Positions 11,218 through 19,246 of a stretch of 35,268 nucleotides of DNA are shown here, in pieces (positions within the stretch are counted from its first letter, which is position 1; each line of letters begins with the position of its first letter). This DNA is from an uncultured Nitrosopumilaceae archaeon. GTDB taxonomy: Archaea > Thermoproteota > Nitrososphaeria > Nitrososphaerales > Nitrosopumilaceae. The stretch covers positions 1-35,268 of the forward strand of contig CALCPD010000053.1 of assembly GCA_937897875.1 (NCBI GenBank). Direction: 5' to 3'. A program made the position numbers and the translations under genes. Below the pieces are notes generated by a model. It was not told the origin of the DNA and ran no database searches. It saw only the letters and a program-made list of their open reading frames with translations.

Positions 11218-12357
11218 ATGACAGTAAAAAATATCACAGTTTTAGGTTCAGGAGTTATGGGACACGGTATTGCTCAAGTTTCAGCAACTGCAGGATACAA
11301 TGTAGTTTTGCGCGATATCAAACAAGAATTTTTAGATAAAGCAATGGAGAAAATAAAATGGAGTTTAGATAAACTAGTTTCAAAAGAAAAAATATCTAAA
11401 GAAGAAGGAGATTCAATATTTTCAAGAATAACACCCATAGTTGATTTGAATGAAGCAGTAAAAAATGCAGAATTAGTAATAGAAGTAGTTCCAGAAATCA
11501 TGGATTTAAAAAAATCTGTGTATGCAGAACTAGATAAAGCAGCAAATCCAGAAGTGGTATTTGCATCAAATACAAGTACACTACCAATAACAGAAATAGC
11601 AAATACAACTTCACGTCCTGAAAAATTTATAGGAATTCATTTTTTCAACCCACCACAATTAATGAAATTAGTAGAAGTAATTCCAGGTGAAAAAACATCA
11701 CAAGAAATTACAGATTTAACTCTAGAATATGTAAAATCAGTTAACAAACAGGCAGTAGTATGCAGAAAAGATGTTCCAGGATTCATCATCAATAGATTAT
11801 TCATACCAATGGTTCACGAAGCATGTTATGCACAAGATAGAACAAACTCAACACTTGAAGAAATTGATTCTGCAGTAAAATTTAAGCTAGGTTTTCCTAT
11901 GGGAATTTTTGAATTAGCAGATTTTACAGGAATGGATGTAATTCACAAAGCAACGGTAGAAATGCATTTACGAGATAAAAAAGTAATCAACCCACACCCA
12001 ACAGTAGAAAAAATGTTTGATGAAAAGAAACTAGGTCAAAAATCTGGAGAAGGGTATTACAAATATTCCGATGACAAATATGAAAGAGTTGCACTATCAG
12101 AAGAACTTGCTGAAAAATTTAATCCAATTCAATTAGTTGCAAATATTCTAAACAATGCAGCTTGGTTAATTACAAATGGAGCAAGTGATATTGGAGAAAT
12201 AGAAAAAGCAGCTCAGTTAGGATTAGGATTAAAAAAACCACTGTTTGAAACAGCCAAAGAAATTGGAATTAAAAATATCGTAGACGAGTTAAACAAACTT
12301 GCTGAAAAACATGGGGACTTTTACAAACCAGATCCATTACTAATTTCTATGCTGTAA
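11218..12357 (+). CDS. 3-hydroxyacyl-CoA (3-hydroxybutyryl-CoA) dehydrogenase
   Basis: This is an NAD(P)-dependent oxidoreductase that interconverts 3-hydroxyacyl-CoA and 3-oxoacyl-CoA in the cytosol. The Rossmann motif is GSGVMG (10-15). SNTSTLP (118-124) binds substrate. The catalytic pair is H141 in GIHFFNPP with E153 in KLVEVIPG. The dimerisation domain starts near 180. With 379 residues it is about 95 longer than the short 3-hydroxybutyryl-CoA enzymes, the extra part being a second helical 3HCDH-like module (about 285-379). In ammonia-oxidising archaea such an enzyme serves the 4-hydroxybutyrate half of the 3-hydroxypropionate/4-hydroxybutyrate carbon-fixation cycle; that role is inferred. 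It overlaps the convergent LOG-like gene by 11 bases. Confidence 0.92.
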   Translation: MTVKNITVLGSGVMGHGIAQVSATAGYNVVLRDIKQEFLDKAMEKIKWSLDKLVSKEKISKEEGDSIFSRITPIVDLNEAVKNAELVIEVVPEIMDLKKSVYAELDKAANPEVVFASNTSTLPITEIANTTSRPEKFIGIHFFNPPQLMKLVEVIPGEKTSQEITDLTLEYVKSVNKQAVVCRKDVPGFIINRLFIPMVHEACYAQDRTNSTLEEIDSAVKFKLGFPMGIFELADFTGMDVIHKATVEMHLRDKKVINPHPTVEKMFDEKKLGQKSGEGYYKYSDDKYERVALSEELAEKFNPIQLVANILNNAAWLITNGASDIGEIEKAAQLGLGLKKPLFETAKEIGIKNIVDELNKLAEKHGDFYKPDPLLISML

Positions 12358-12856
12358 TTAATTCCAAAATTTTCTCAACAGCTTCTTTAGGAGTATCAGC
12401 ACCAATTATTTTTACATTTTTTCTATGATCAACATACCCATCAATGTAAGGAGCAATAGCACTATCAAACCCTCTAATTGCAACCATTGGTTTTTTACTC
12501 ATATATGCAGCACATACTTCAGATAAAGTTCCAGAACCTCCACCAACAATAATTACCCCATCAGCAGATAATGCATTAAGAAAATCACGAGTAAATCCCA
12601 TTCCAGATGGAATAACAATATCACAATACTCGTTAGCAAATTTTGGATCATCTTGAGGAATTATTCCCAGGGTTAAACCATTAGCATCTTTTGCTCCATG
12701 AGAACAAGAATTCATCACTCCCCCTAGTCCACCTGTAATCAACAGAGAACCAGATTTTGCAATTTCTTTTCCAATTTCATATGCAATTTTTTCATGATGA
12801 GGAGTACATCCAGTAGTGTTATTTCCAATTACTAAGATCTGTTTTTTCTTTACCAC
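12347..12856 (-). CDS. LOG-like Rossmann-fold protein (TIGR00725 type)
   Basis: A 169-residue nucleotide-binding protein. It has the two glycine-rich loops of the LOG / 'lysine decarboxylase-like' fold: TGGLGGVM (41-48) and GGGSGTLSE (105-113), the second resembling the PGGxGTxxE signature. LOG enzymes release cytokinin-type nucleobases from nucleotide monophosphates. The short TIGR00725 branch has no proven activity, and the arginine and glutamate needed for LOG chemistry are only partly evident, so only nucleotide binding is safe to claim. It is convergent with the dehydrogenase gene, with an 11-base overlap. Confidence 0.85.
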   Translation of the reverse strand: MVKKKQILVIGNNTTGCTPHHEKIAYEIGKEIAKSGSLLITGGLGGVMNSCSHGAKDANGLTLGIIPQDDPKFANEYCDIVIPSGMGFTRDFLNALSADGVIIVGGGSGTLSEVCAAYMSKKPMVAIRGFDSAIAPYIDGYVDHRKNVKIIGADTPKEAVEKILELITA

Positions 12857-12930
12857 AATAGATCTTAAAAGAACTATTTGAAATATGTATCCAGAGAAAA
12901 GGATATTAGGGAAATATCAAAAATAACTTT

Positions 12931-13053
12931 ATGAAAACAAGATCAATGCCAGTATGTTTTAGTGAAAAACAATACAAAATGATTGAAGAATTTGCCAAGA
13001 AAAATGGTATGCTTAATGCAAGCCAAGCTCTTGAAAAAATCCTTAACAAATAG
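12931..13053 (+). CDS. Ribbon-helix-helix-like small protein, 40 residues
   Basis: ATG to TAG, 40 residues. The pattern is that of a minimal ribbon-helix-helix (CopG/Arc-type) domain: a short strand SMPVCFSEKQYKMIEEFAKK leads into helix 1, a turn with NG follows, and helix 2 is NASQALEKILNK. The usual final 'Ser-x-Ala' start of helix 2 is present as ASQA. Proteins of this fold bind DNA as dimers and often autoregulate. There is no toxin-like partner directly next to it: the gap to the zinc-ribbon gene is about 120 bases and neither neighbour looks toxic. An orphan regulator is therefore likelier than a toxin-antitoxin module. Confidence 0.6.
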   Translation: MKTRSMPVCFSEKQYKMIEEFAKKNGMLNASQALEKILNK

Positions 13054-13172
13054 ACAGTTTTTATAATTTTTAATTATTTTTATTTTTCAATATAAAGATA
13101 GATCGACTCAACAACAGGGTGAAACAATGGTTTACATTTAATAATTAAATATTTTTGAATTAAATTACAGAT

Positions 13173-13583
13173 ATGGGATTATTCAGTAAAAAAGCAACAA
13201 ATTGTACAATTTGCAATAAAGAATTGACACATAGGCATAAACCAAAAAAAGAATGGAATATCAAAGGTTCACTTTGTGGAGATTGCCATTTTGATAAATC
13301 CAAGGAATACTATGAAGGTCAAGTAAGACAACCATGTGTCAAATGTGGAGTTACACAAAAAATCACAGATTTATGGGAACCTCGGTGGCAATGGGACATG
13401 GAAGGGTTATTGTGCAAAAAATGTTTTGATGAAAAAGAAAAAGATCATGATCAAAAGAAAAATTTTTGCTCATTATGTGAAACAAAAATGGGTTTAATCA
13501 GACACAATCCAAAAGGTCATTGGAAAATTGAAGGTCAACTGTGCAGAAAATGCTGGGATAAGAAAAAAGCAGAGTTTGGCTAA
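13173..13583 (+). CDS. Triple zinc-ribbon protein
   Basis: A 136-residue protein with three tandem four-cysteine modules: C11/C14/C35/C38, C55/C58/C81/C84 and C99/C102/C124/C127. Each module has the same plan, C-x2-C, then about 20 residues with a tryptophan, then W-x-[IM]-x-G-x-L-C-x2-C. The repeats therefore arose by duplication, and each should bind one zinc. The N-terminus is MGLFSKK. Function is not known; basic residues between modules would suit nucleic-acid binding. The gene is followed after 2 bases by a C2H2 protein on the same strand, which forms a zinc-protein operon. Confidence 0.82.
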   Translation: MGLFSKKATNCTICNKELTHRHKPKKEWNIKGSLCGDCHFDKSKEYYEGQVRQPCVKCGVTQKITDLWEPRWQWDMEGLLCKKCFDEKEKDHDQKKNFCSLCETKMGLIRHNPKGHWKIEGQLCRKCWDKKKAEFG

Positions 13584-13585
13584 AC

Positions 13586-13783
13586 GTGAATTTTTTTAAA
13601 AAATATTCATGCAATAAATGCAATAAAAAATTTTCAAAAGAAGAAGAGTTAATGTTTCATGAACAAATAACTCATGGAAAAGATTTGAAATACGATTGTA
13701 AAGAATGTAACAAGTATTTCTCAAATATGGAAGATATGAGAACTCATTTACAAAAGAACCATAGTTACAAAAAAGACAGATGA
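13586..13783 (+). CDS. Two-finger C2H2 zinc-finger protein, 65 residues
   Basis: The start is GTG at 13586, two bases after the stop of the triple zinc-ribbon gene, so the two are co-translated. There are two classical fingers with identical spacing: C9-x2-C12-x12-H25-x4-H30 and C38-x2-C41-x12-H54-x4-H59. The hydrophobic Phe of the finger core is at the expected place in each (KKFSKEEEL, KYFSNMEDM). Two linked fingers are enough for sequence-specific DNA binding, so a small transcription regulator is a fair inference. The TGA stop abuts the stop of the convergent rpo12 gene. Confidence 0.88.
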   Translation: MNFFKKYSCNKCNKKFSKEEELMFHEQITHGKDLKYDCKECNKYFSNMEDMRTHLQKNHSYKKDR

Positions 13784-13978
13784 TTAAATTGCTTTTACAG
13801 TTTTAACCACTGGTGGTCTTACTTTTGTAAAGACTCTAAACCCACAAATACATTTGATTTCAGGTAAACGAGAGAGTTCAGTGTTGGAAACAATGGTTCC
13901 ACATCTCAAGCAAGCATAATTTACATCAAATGTCTCTACAGGAGTTTCTTCTATTTCATCAGTAATTTCTTCAGCCAT
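13784..13978 (-). CDS. rpoP: DNA-directed RNA polymerase subunit Rpo12 (RpoP)
   Basis: A 64-residue homologue of archaeal Rpo12 / eukaryotic Rpb12. The zinc ribbon is YACLRCGTIV followed by KCICGFRVF, then the conserved basic tail KVRPPVVKTVKAI that closes the family. The chosen start is ATG at 13978 (MAEEITDEIEE); an in-frame ATG four codons upstream is less likely. Residues 2-18 form an acidic extension not found in the shortest archaeal versions (about 45-50 residues). It is the third gene of the minus-strand set aEF1A, S10, Rpo12, with a 39-base gap to S10. Confidence 0.9.
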   Translation of the reverse strand: MAEEITDEIEETPVETFDVNYACLRCGTIVSNTELSRLPEIKCICGFRVFTKVRPPVVKTVKAI

Positions 13979-14017
13979 ATTTATCATCAATAATTTCTAT
14001 AATTTAAGGATACCAAA

Positions 14018-14326
14018 TTATGTCAAAGATAATTCAATGTAAACGTCATCAGGGATTTTGAGTCTCATTAATTGTCGAATTGCTTTATCATCTGCATTAA
14101 TATTGATTATTCTTCTGTGCATACGCATTTCCCATTTCTCATAAGTTTCAGTACCACTACCACAAGGAGATTTTCTTGTAGCAACATGTAATCGTTTTAC
14201 AGGAAGTGGAGTAGGACCTTTTACTTTAACACCTGTTTTTTTACCAATACCCATTATCTCATCACAAACTACATCTAATTTTGGTAGACTCGTAGAAGTG
14301 AGTTTAACACGGGCGGTTTGTGTCAT
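14018..14326 (-). CDS. rpsJ: 30S ribosomal protein S10 (uS10)
   Basis: 102 residues, the normal archaeal length. Typical segments are RVKLTSTSLPKLDVVCDEI, KGPTPLPVKRLHVATRKSPC and EKWEMRMHRRIININADDKA. The protein binds 16S rRNA in the small-subunit head. It starts 9 bases after the aEF1A stop, the gene order often seen in archaea (tuf-rpsJ). No Shine-Dalgarno motif is needed if translation is coupled. Confidence 0.97.
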   Translation of the reverse strand: MTQTARVKLTSTSLPKLDVVCDEIMGIGKKTGVKVKGPTPLPVKRLHVATRKSPCGSGTETYEKWEMRMHRRIININADDKAIRQLMRLKIPDDVYIELSLT

Positions 14327-14335
14327 AAAAAACGC

Positions 14336-15634
14336 CTAAGGTTTGTACTCTTCAGTAATTTCCTTAACAATACCTGCTGCGATTGTTGCACCCATATCCC
14401 TAAGAGCAAATCTTCCCATTTCAGGGAATTCTTCAAAGGTTTCGATACAAGTTGGTCTTACTGGTCTAATCTTAACAATTGCTGCATCTCCAACTTTAAG
14501 GAATTTTGGATTTTCTTCCTCAACGGCACCAGTTGCTGGGTTAATTTTTTGAAGAAACTCAGTAACAGTTGCTGCAACTTGTGTTGTATGTGCGTGCATT
14601 ACTGGAGTATATCCAGGTGCAATTGCTGTTGGATGGTGTATAACAATAATTTGGGCTTTGAATTCTTTTGCTACATTTGGTGGAGCATCAGGAGTACCAA
14701 GAACATCTCCTCTCTTGATATCTTTCTTTTCAATACCTCTTAGGTTGAAACCAATGTTGTCACCTGCTTCGGCAGTTGGCATTTCAGTATGGTGAGTTTC
14801 AATAGATTTAATTTCACCAAGTGCACCAGAAGGCATTACAATAATTTTTTGACCTGCTTTCATGATACCAGTTTCAACTCTACCTACAGGTACAGTTCCT
14901 ACACCAGTAATTGTATAAACGTCTTGAATCGGAGTTCTCAATGGTTTTCCAATTGGTTTTTCCTCTACTTTAAAGTCATCAAATGCTTCAAGTAATGTTT
15001 TACCAGAATACCATGACATGTTCTCAGATTTCTTAACTAAGTTGTCACCTTTCCATCCAGAAACTGGAATGAATGGTACTTCGTCAATTTTATAACCAAC
15101 AGAACGAACTAATTTTTCACCTTTCTCTTTGGCTGCTTTGAAGGCATCTTCTTTGTATTCAACTGCATCCATCTTATTGATGGCAACAATAATTTGTTTT
15201 ACACCTAATGTCTTAAGCAAAAATGCGTGTTCTCTTGCTTGTCCACCAGCTGCAGTTGCAGTATCAGTTTCACCTTCTTTTGCTGAAAGTACTAAGATGG
15301 CAGCATCTGCTTCAGAAGCGCCAGTAATCATATTTTTAATGAAGTCCCTGTGTCCAGGTGCATCAATTAAAGTAAAGAAGAATTTACTAGACTCGAATTT
15401 TTGGAATGCTAAATCGATTGTAATTCCTCTTTCTCTTTCATCTTTAATATTATCCATAACCCATGCATACTTGAAAGTATCACCTTTTCCGGTCTTCTCG
15501 GATTCGGCTCCGTGTGCTGCAATGGTTCTCTCATCTACAACTCCTAGATCCATTAAGAAATGACCCATAGTTGTGGATTTACCGTTATCAATATGACCTG
15601 TTACAATCATGTTTAAGTGTGGTTTATCTGCCAT
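14336..15634 (-). CDS. tuf: Translation elongation factor 1-alpha (aEF1A)
   Basis: A 432-residue GTPase that brings aminoacyl-tRNA to the ribosome. G1 is GHIDNGKST near residue 13, G3 is DAPGHRDF, G4 is NKMD and G5 lies in VPVSGWKGD. Domains II and III follow, with the conserved QDVYTITGVGTVPVGRVETG. The start is ATG at 15634 (MADKPHLNMIV), which matches the family. The frame stays open 70 codons further upstream, but that part overlaps the divergent phosphatase gene and is not family-like. The upstream AT-rich tract 15665-15720 holds the probable promoter. Confidence 0.97.
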   Translation of the reverse strand: MADKPHLNMIVTGHIDNGKSTTMGHFLMDLGVVDERTIAAHGAESEKTGKGDTFKYAWVMDNIKDERERGITIDLAFQKFESSKFFFTLIDAPGHRDFIKNMITGASEADAAILVLSAKEGETDTATAAGGQAREHAFLLKTLGVKQIIVAINKMDAVEYKEDAFKAAKEKGEKLVRSVGYKIDEVPFIPVSGWKGDNLVKKSENMSWYSGKTLLEAFDDFKVEEKPIGKPLRTPIQDVYTITGVGTVPVGRVETGIMKAGQKIIVMPSGALGEIKSIETHHTEMPTAEAGDNIGFNLRGIEKKDIKRGDVLGTPDAPPNVAKEFKAQIIVIHHPTAIAPGYTPVMHAHTTQVAATVTEFLQKINPATGAVEEENPKFLKVGDAAIVKIRPVRPTCIETFEEFPEMGRFALRDMGATIAAGIVKEITEEYKP

Positions 15635-15764
15635 ATCGAATTCGTTGTCGAGGGGATATATTACTGTAATGAATTTTTTTGCAAAAAATATTTTTTTTAA
15701 AATAAATTTTTGATCTGAATACTTGACTAAAAGCACATAAATCAAAGAAGAAAAAATTAGATAT
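15635..15764. promoter_or_regulatory. Divergent promoter region between aEF1A and FBP aldolase/phosphatase
   Basis: 130 bases separate two strongly conserved genes read in opposite directions. For the plus-strand gene, ACATAAATC (15735-15743) lies about 26 bases before the ATG. For the minus-strand gene, A/T runs around 15670-15710 could serve as the TATA element, with a leader of some tens of bases. No operator-like inverted repeat stands out. Confidence 0.45.
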
Positions 15765-16901
15765 ATGAAAATTACAGTTTCAGTTATCAAAGCAGATGTC
15801 GGTGGAATCGGCGGACATACAAAACCAAGTGACGGCCTAATCAAAGCAATTAGAGATACCGTTGAAAATTCAGGAGATTTACTAATTGATCATTACATCG
15901 GTTATTGTGGAGATGACACACACATTGTCATGTCACATACACATGGTGTAGATAATGAAAAAATTCACAAGTTAGCATGGGATGCATTCATGGCAGGAAC
16001 TGAAGTCGCTAGAAAAGAAGGACTTTACGGAGCAGGTCAAGACTTACTCAAAGATTCTTTTTCAGGTAATGTTAAAGGAATGGGTCCAGGAGTTGCAGAA
16101 TTAGAATTTGAAGAAAGACCAAACGAAGCATTTACAGTTTTTGCAGCAGATAAAACTGAACCAGGTGCATTCAACTATCCAATATACAGAATGTTTGTAG
16201 ACACATTAAGCAATACAGCATTAATTGTAAACAAAAGCCTTGCAAGTGGAGTAGTGATGAACATCATGGATGTAGAAAAAGCACAAATTGCTTCTTTACG
16301 TTTATGGGAAGATAAACCAACAATTGAAGCAGCATTAATGTATCCAGGAAGATATGTTGTTGATTCAGTTTACACAAAAGAAGGAGAACCAATTTTAGAT
16401 GCATCAACTGATAGACTACACAACATTGCAGGAACATATGTTGGAAAAGACGATCCAATTTGTTTAGTAAGAACACAAAAGAATTTTCCAGCAACTGAAG
16501 AAGTTGGAAGTATGTTTAACAATCCACATTATGTTGCAGGCAATACAAGAGGAAGTCACAACATGCCATTGATGCCAGTAAAATTAAATTCTGCAGCATC
16601 AATTAATTTCTGCATTCCAATTGTAGAAGCATTAGTCTTTAGTATGCACAATGGTAAATTTACAGGACCATTTGATGGATTCTCAACACCTGATTGGGAT
16701 TACATTAGAGAAATTGCAACAAAGAAAGCAATGGCAATAAGAAGTCAAGGATTCATTCATCCAGCAACACTTGTTCCATCAGAATTAGAATATGCTGAAG
16801 GATACAGAGCAAGAATGGATATTCTCGAAACAAAGATGAAACCAATGGAAGATGACAAATCCAATTCAGATAGAAAAGAAAACTACGAAGATCCAGATTA
16901 G
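15765..16901 (+). CDS. Fructose-1,6-bisphosphate aldolase/phosphatase
   Basis: This is the archaeal bifunctional (type V) enzyme of gluconeogenesis. It joins DHAP and glyceraldehyde 3-phosphate and then dephosphorylates fructose 1,6-bisphosphate. Length is 378 residues. Metal ligands are visible as D11, H18 and the D51-D52 pair. The Schiff-base lysine is K228 with Y225 nearby in AGTYVGKDD, equivalent to K232 and Y229 of the Sulfolobus enzyme. A late tyrosine lies in AEGYRAR. The C-terminal 20 residues are acidic and variable. It gives autotrophs a one-way route from triose phosphates to hexose. A TATA element about 26 bases before the ATG implies a leaderless mRNA. Confidence 0.96.
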   Translation: MKITVSVIKADVGGIGGHTKPSDGLIKAIRDTVENSGDLLIDHYIGYCGDDTHIVMSHTHGVDNEKIHKLAWDAFMAGTEVARKEGLYGAGQDLLKDSFSGNVKGMGPGVAELEFEERPNEAFTVFAADKTEPGAFNYPIYRMFVDTLSNTALIVNKSLASGVVMNIMDVEKAQIASLRLWEDKPTIEAALMYPGRYVVDSVYTKEGEPILDASTDRLHNIAGTYVGKDDPICLVRTQKNFPATEEVGSMFNNPHYVAGNTRGSHNMPLMPVKLNSAASINFCIPIVEALVFSMHNGKFTGPFDGFSTPDWDYIREIATKKAMAIRSQGFIHPATLVPSELEYAEGYRARMDILETKMKPMEDDKSNSDRKENYEDPD

Positions 16902-16965
16902 AGATCAAATAGATTTCATTCTTACGAAATAGTTAAATGAAAAAAAGACGTAATTGTTATGAGGT

Positions 16966-17376
16966 ATGAACACCTTACAGAGAATCTTTGATTGGAAAAC
17001 GTATATTTTCACAGTGTTAGCATTAATTTCATTCTCTAGTTTTATTGCAGTATTGTTTGGGCAAACAATACCAGGAATCATCTTAACATTTTTCAAAGTA
17101 GCAGGAGAATATGTGATTTTAGGAACAGTCTTAATTTTTGCATTTACATGGTTTCTTAGAGCCAGACCACATAATCGTCCAAAAAACTACAGAGTAGTTC
17201 CAATAGACGTATTTGGCGAAAAAAGTGTGATTGAAGAAATTAGAACAGAATTCAAAACACACGATGTGGCATGGAGTTTCATGAAACAATATAAGAAAAC
17301 ATATCCACTACATAATTTTGCATTAGTTTCAGATGTAAAAGATTCAGATAAACCAACAATTTTTAGATATATTTAG
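16966..17376 (+). CDS. Two-helix membrane protein, 136 residues
   Basis: Two transmembrane helices (about residues 13-32 and 36-64: IFTVLALISFSSFIAVLF and YVILGTVLIFAFTWFL) come before a basic cytosolic part. That part has RARPHNRPKNYRVVPIDVFG and a charged C-terminal domain of about 60 residues. The positive charges after helix 2 put the C-terminal part inside. The family is not recognised. The DNA ligase gene starts 37 bases downstream on the same strand, so they may share a transcript without a functional link. Confidence 0.75.
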   Translation: MNTLQRIFDWKTYIFTVLALISFSSFIAVLFGQTIPGIILTFFKVAGEYVILGTVLIFAFTWFLRARPHNRPKNYRVVPIDVFGEKSVIEEIRTEFKTHDVAWSFMKQYKKTYPLHNFALVSDVKDSDKPTIFRYI

Positions 17377-17413
17377 ATCCAGACTTTTATTCAAGAATAA
17401 TTAGTATCAATTC

Positions 17414-19183
17414 ATGCAGTATTCTATTTTAGCAGAATCTTTTGAAAAAATGGAGTCAACAAGAAAAAGATTAGAATTAACACAATTTTTAGTAGAATTG
17501 TTTGAAAAAACACCACATGAAATAATTTCAAAAATAGTATATCTAATTCAAGGAAAATTAAGACCAGACTTTGAGGGCATAGAGTTAGGAGTTGCAGAAA
17601 AATTAGCCATAAGAGCAATATCAAAATCATCAGGAATAGCAATTAAAAAAATTGAAGAAGAATATGCAAAAGGAGGAGACTTAGGACATGCAGCAGCAAT
17701 TATTCTTGAACAAAAAACACAAACAACATTTCTCATGGAAAATATTACAGTTGAAAGAGTGTATGAGACTTTATTTAAAATTGCAAAATTAGAAGGAGCA
17801 AGATCCCAAGACATGAAAATTAAATACATATCCAGTTTGCTAAATGATGCAAATCCATTAGAGGCAAGTTTCATTTTGAAAGTTTTGTTAGGTACACTGA
17901 GACTAGGTATTGCAGAAAATACAGTAATGGACGCATTAGCAGTGGCATATTCAGGAGATAAAGCAAATAGAAAACTACTGCAAAACGCATACAATGTTTC
18001 TAGTGATTTAGGAAAAGTTGCAGAAATAATAGCAACAGAAGGGATAGAAGGAATAGAAAAATTCAAAGTAGATTTATTCAATCCAATCCGTCCAATGCTT
18101 GCAGATAGGGTGAAAAGTGAAAAAGAAGTAATTGAAAAGATGGGAGAGAAATTTGCAATAGAATACAAATTAGATGGGGAAAGAGTTCAAATTCACATCG
18201 AAGGAGAAAAAATAGAATTGTTCTCTAGGAGTTTAGAAAAAATTTCAAGTTACTACCCAGACATTATTGAAAAAATTCCAAAAATAATTCAAGCAGAAAA
18301 TGCAATACTAGAAGCAGAAATAGTTGCAATTAACGAAAAGACAGGAGATTTTTTGCCATTTCAAGAATTAATGCATAGAAGAAGAAAATATAAAATTGAA
18401 AAAGCAGTTACAGAATATCCAATTACAGTAAATTTTTTTGATATATTATTTTGTAATGGTAAGGATTGTACATCGTTAAGTTACAACGAAAGAAGAAGAA
18501 AATTAGAAAATATAATTGAAGAAAATGAGTTTACAAAATTCATTCCAATGGTCATAGCAAAAAATGAAAATGATATTGAGGAATTTTTTGAAAGTAGTAT
18601 CAATGCAGGAAGTGAGGGATTGATGTTAAAAATGCTAGACAAACCTTACCAAGCAGGTTCAAGAGGAAGTCACTGGTTGAAACTAAAAAGAGAGTATAGA
18701 AATGAATTAGGAGATAGTTTAGATCTTGTAGTAGTTGGAGGGTTTTTTGGTAAAGGAAGAAGAACGGGAAGTTATGGCACACTCTTACTTTCAACATATG
18801 ATGAAAATACAGATACATTCCCAAGCATATGTAAAGTAGGTACAGGTTTCACGGACGAAAGTTTAGATCAATTATATCAAATTCTAAATCCAAAAATTAC
18901 AATTAAAAAAAATCCACGTATCAATAGCGAAATGGAAGCAGATGTATGGTTTGAACCAGAATTAGTAATAGAGGTTGTAGCTTCAGAAATTACCCTTAGC
19001 CCAATTCACAAAGTAGCACAAAATCAAATAAGGAAAGATACAGGATTAGCGTTACGATTTCCAAAATTTACAGGGAAAATAAGAGTAGAAAAAATGGTAG
19101 AAGATGCATCAACAGATGAAGAAGTAATTTCACTATACAAAGGACAAAATAAAGCCGCCCATGATAAAAATTTGATAGAATAA
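17414..19183 (+). CDS. lig: ATP-dependent DNA ligase
   Basis: 589 residues, the usual archaeal LigI-like size. The order is an N-terminal DNA-binding domain (about 1-215), the adenylation domain with catalytic K252 in EYKLDGERVQIH (motif I), and EGLMLKMLDKPYQAGSRG with the motif V lysines in SHWLKLKRE. The OB-fold domain runs from about 425 to the end, with FPSICKVGTGF and a C-terminal DTGLALRFPKF (motif VI-like). It seals nicks in replication (Okazaki fragments) and repair. The start is ATG at 17414, and an alternative ATG at codon 12 would trim the helix. Confidence 0.96.
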   Translation: MQYSILAESFEKMESTRKRLELTQFLVELFEKTPHEIISKIVYLIQGKLRPDFEGIELGVAEKLAIRAISKSSGIAIKKIEEEYAKGGDLGHAAAIILEQKTQTTFLMENITVERVYETLFKIAKLEGARSQDMKIKYISSLLNDANPLEASFILKVLLGTLRLGIAENTVMDALAVAYSGDKANRKLLQNAYNVSSDLGKVAEIIATEGIEGIEKFKVDLFNPIRPMLADRVKSEKEVIEKMGEKFAIEYKLDGERVQIHIEGEKIELFSRSLEKISSYYPDIIEKIPKIIQAENAILEAEIVAINEKTGDFLPFQELMHRRRKYKIEKAVTEYPITVNFFDILFCNGKDCTSLSYNERRRKLENIIEENEFTKFIPMVIAKNENDIEEFFESSINAGSEGLMLKMLDKPYQAGSRGSHWLKLKREYRNELGDSLDLVVVGGFFGKGRRTGSYGTLLLSTYDENTDTFPSICKVGTGFTDESLDQLYQILNPKITIKKNPRINSEMEADVWFEPELVIEVVASEITLSPIHKVAQNQIRKDTGLALRFPKFTGKIRVEKMVEDASTDEEVISLYKGQNKAAHDKNLIE

Positions 19184-19246
19184 CGCTCAAAAATTATCAT
19201 AAATCATAGAGGATTTAAATTACCACGAGGCATCATACTTTTTGTT

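Noticed and set aside
12931-13583. Toxin-antitoxin module (RHH-like protein plus downstream gene)
   Set aside because: The gap is about 120 bases and the neighbour is a zinc-ribbon protein with no toxin features.
14318-15563. Plus-strand frames of 68-144 codons opposite aEF1A
   Set aside because: Antisense shadows of a highly conserved gene with no recognisable product.
15635-15844. N-terminal extension of aEF1A of 70 codons
   Set aside because: It overlaps the FBP aldolase/phosphatase start in antisense, is unlike the family, and a family-matching ATG exists at 15634.
17548-18168. Minus-strand frame of 206 codons opposite the DNA ligase
   Set aside because: A Ser/Ile-rich shadow of the ligase codons; it has no domain and the ligase is certain.
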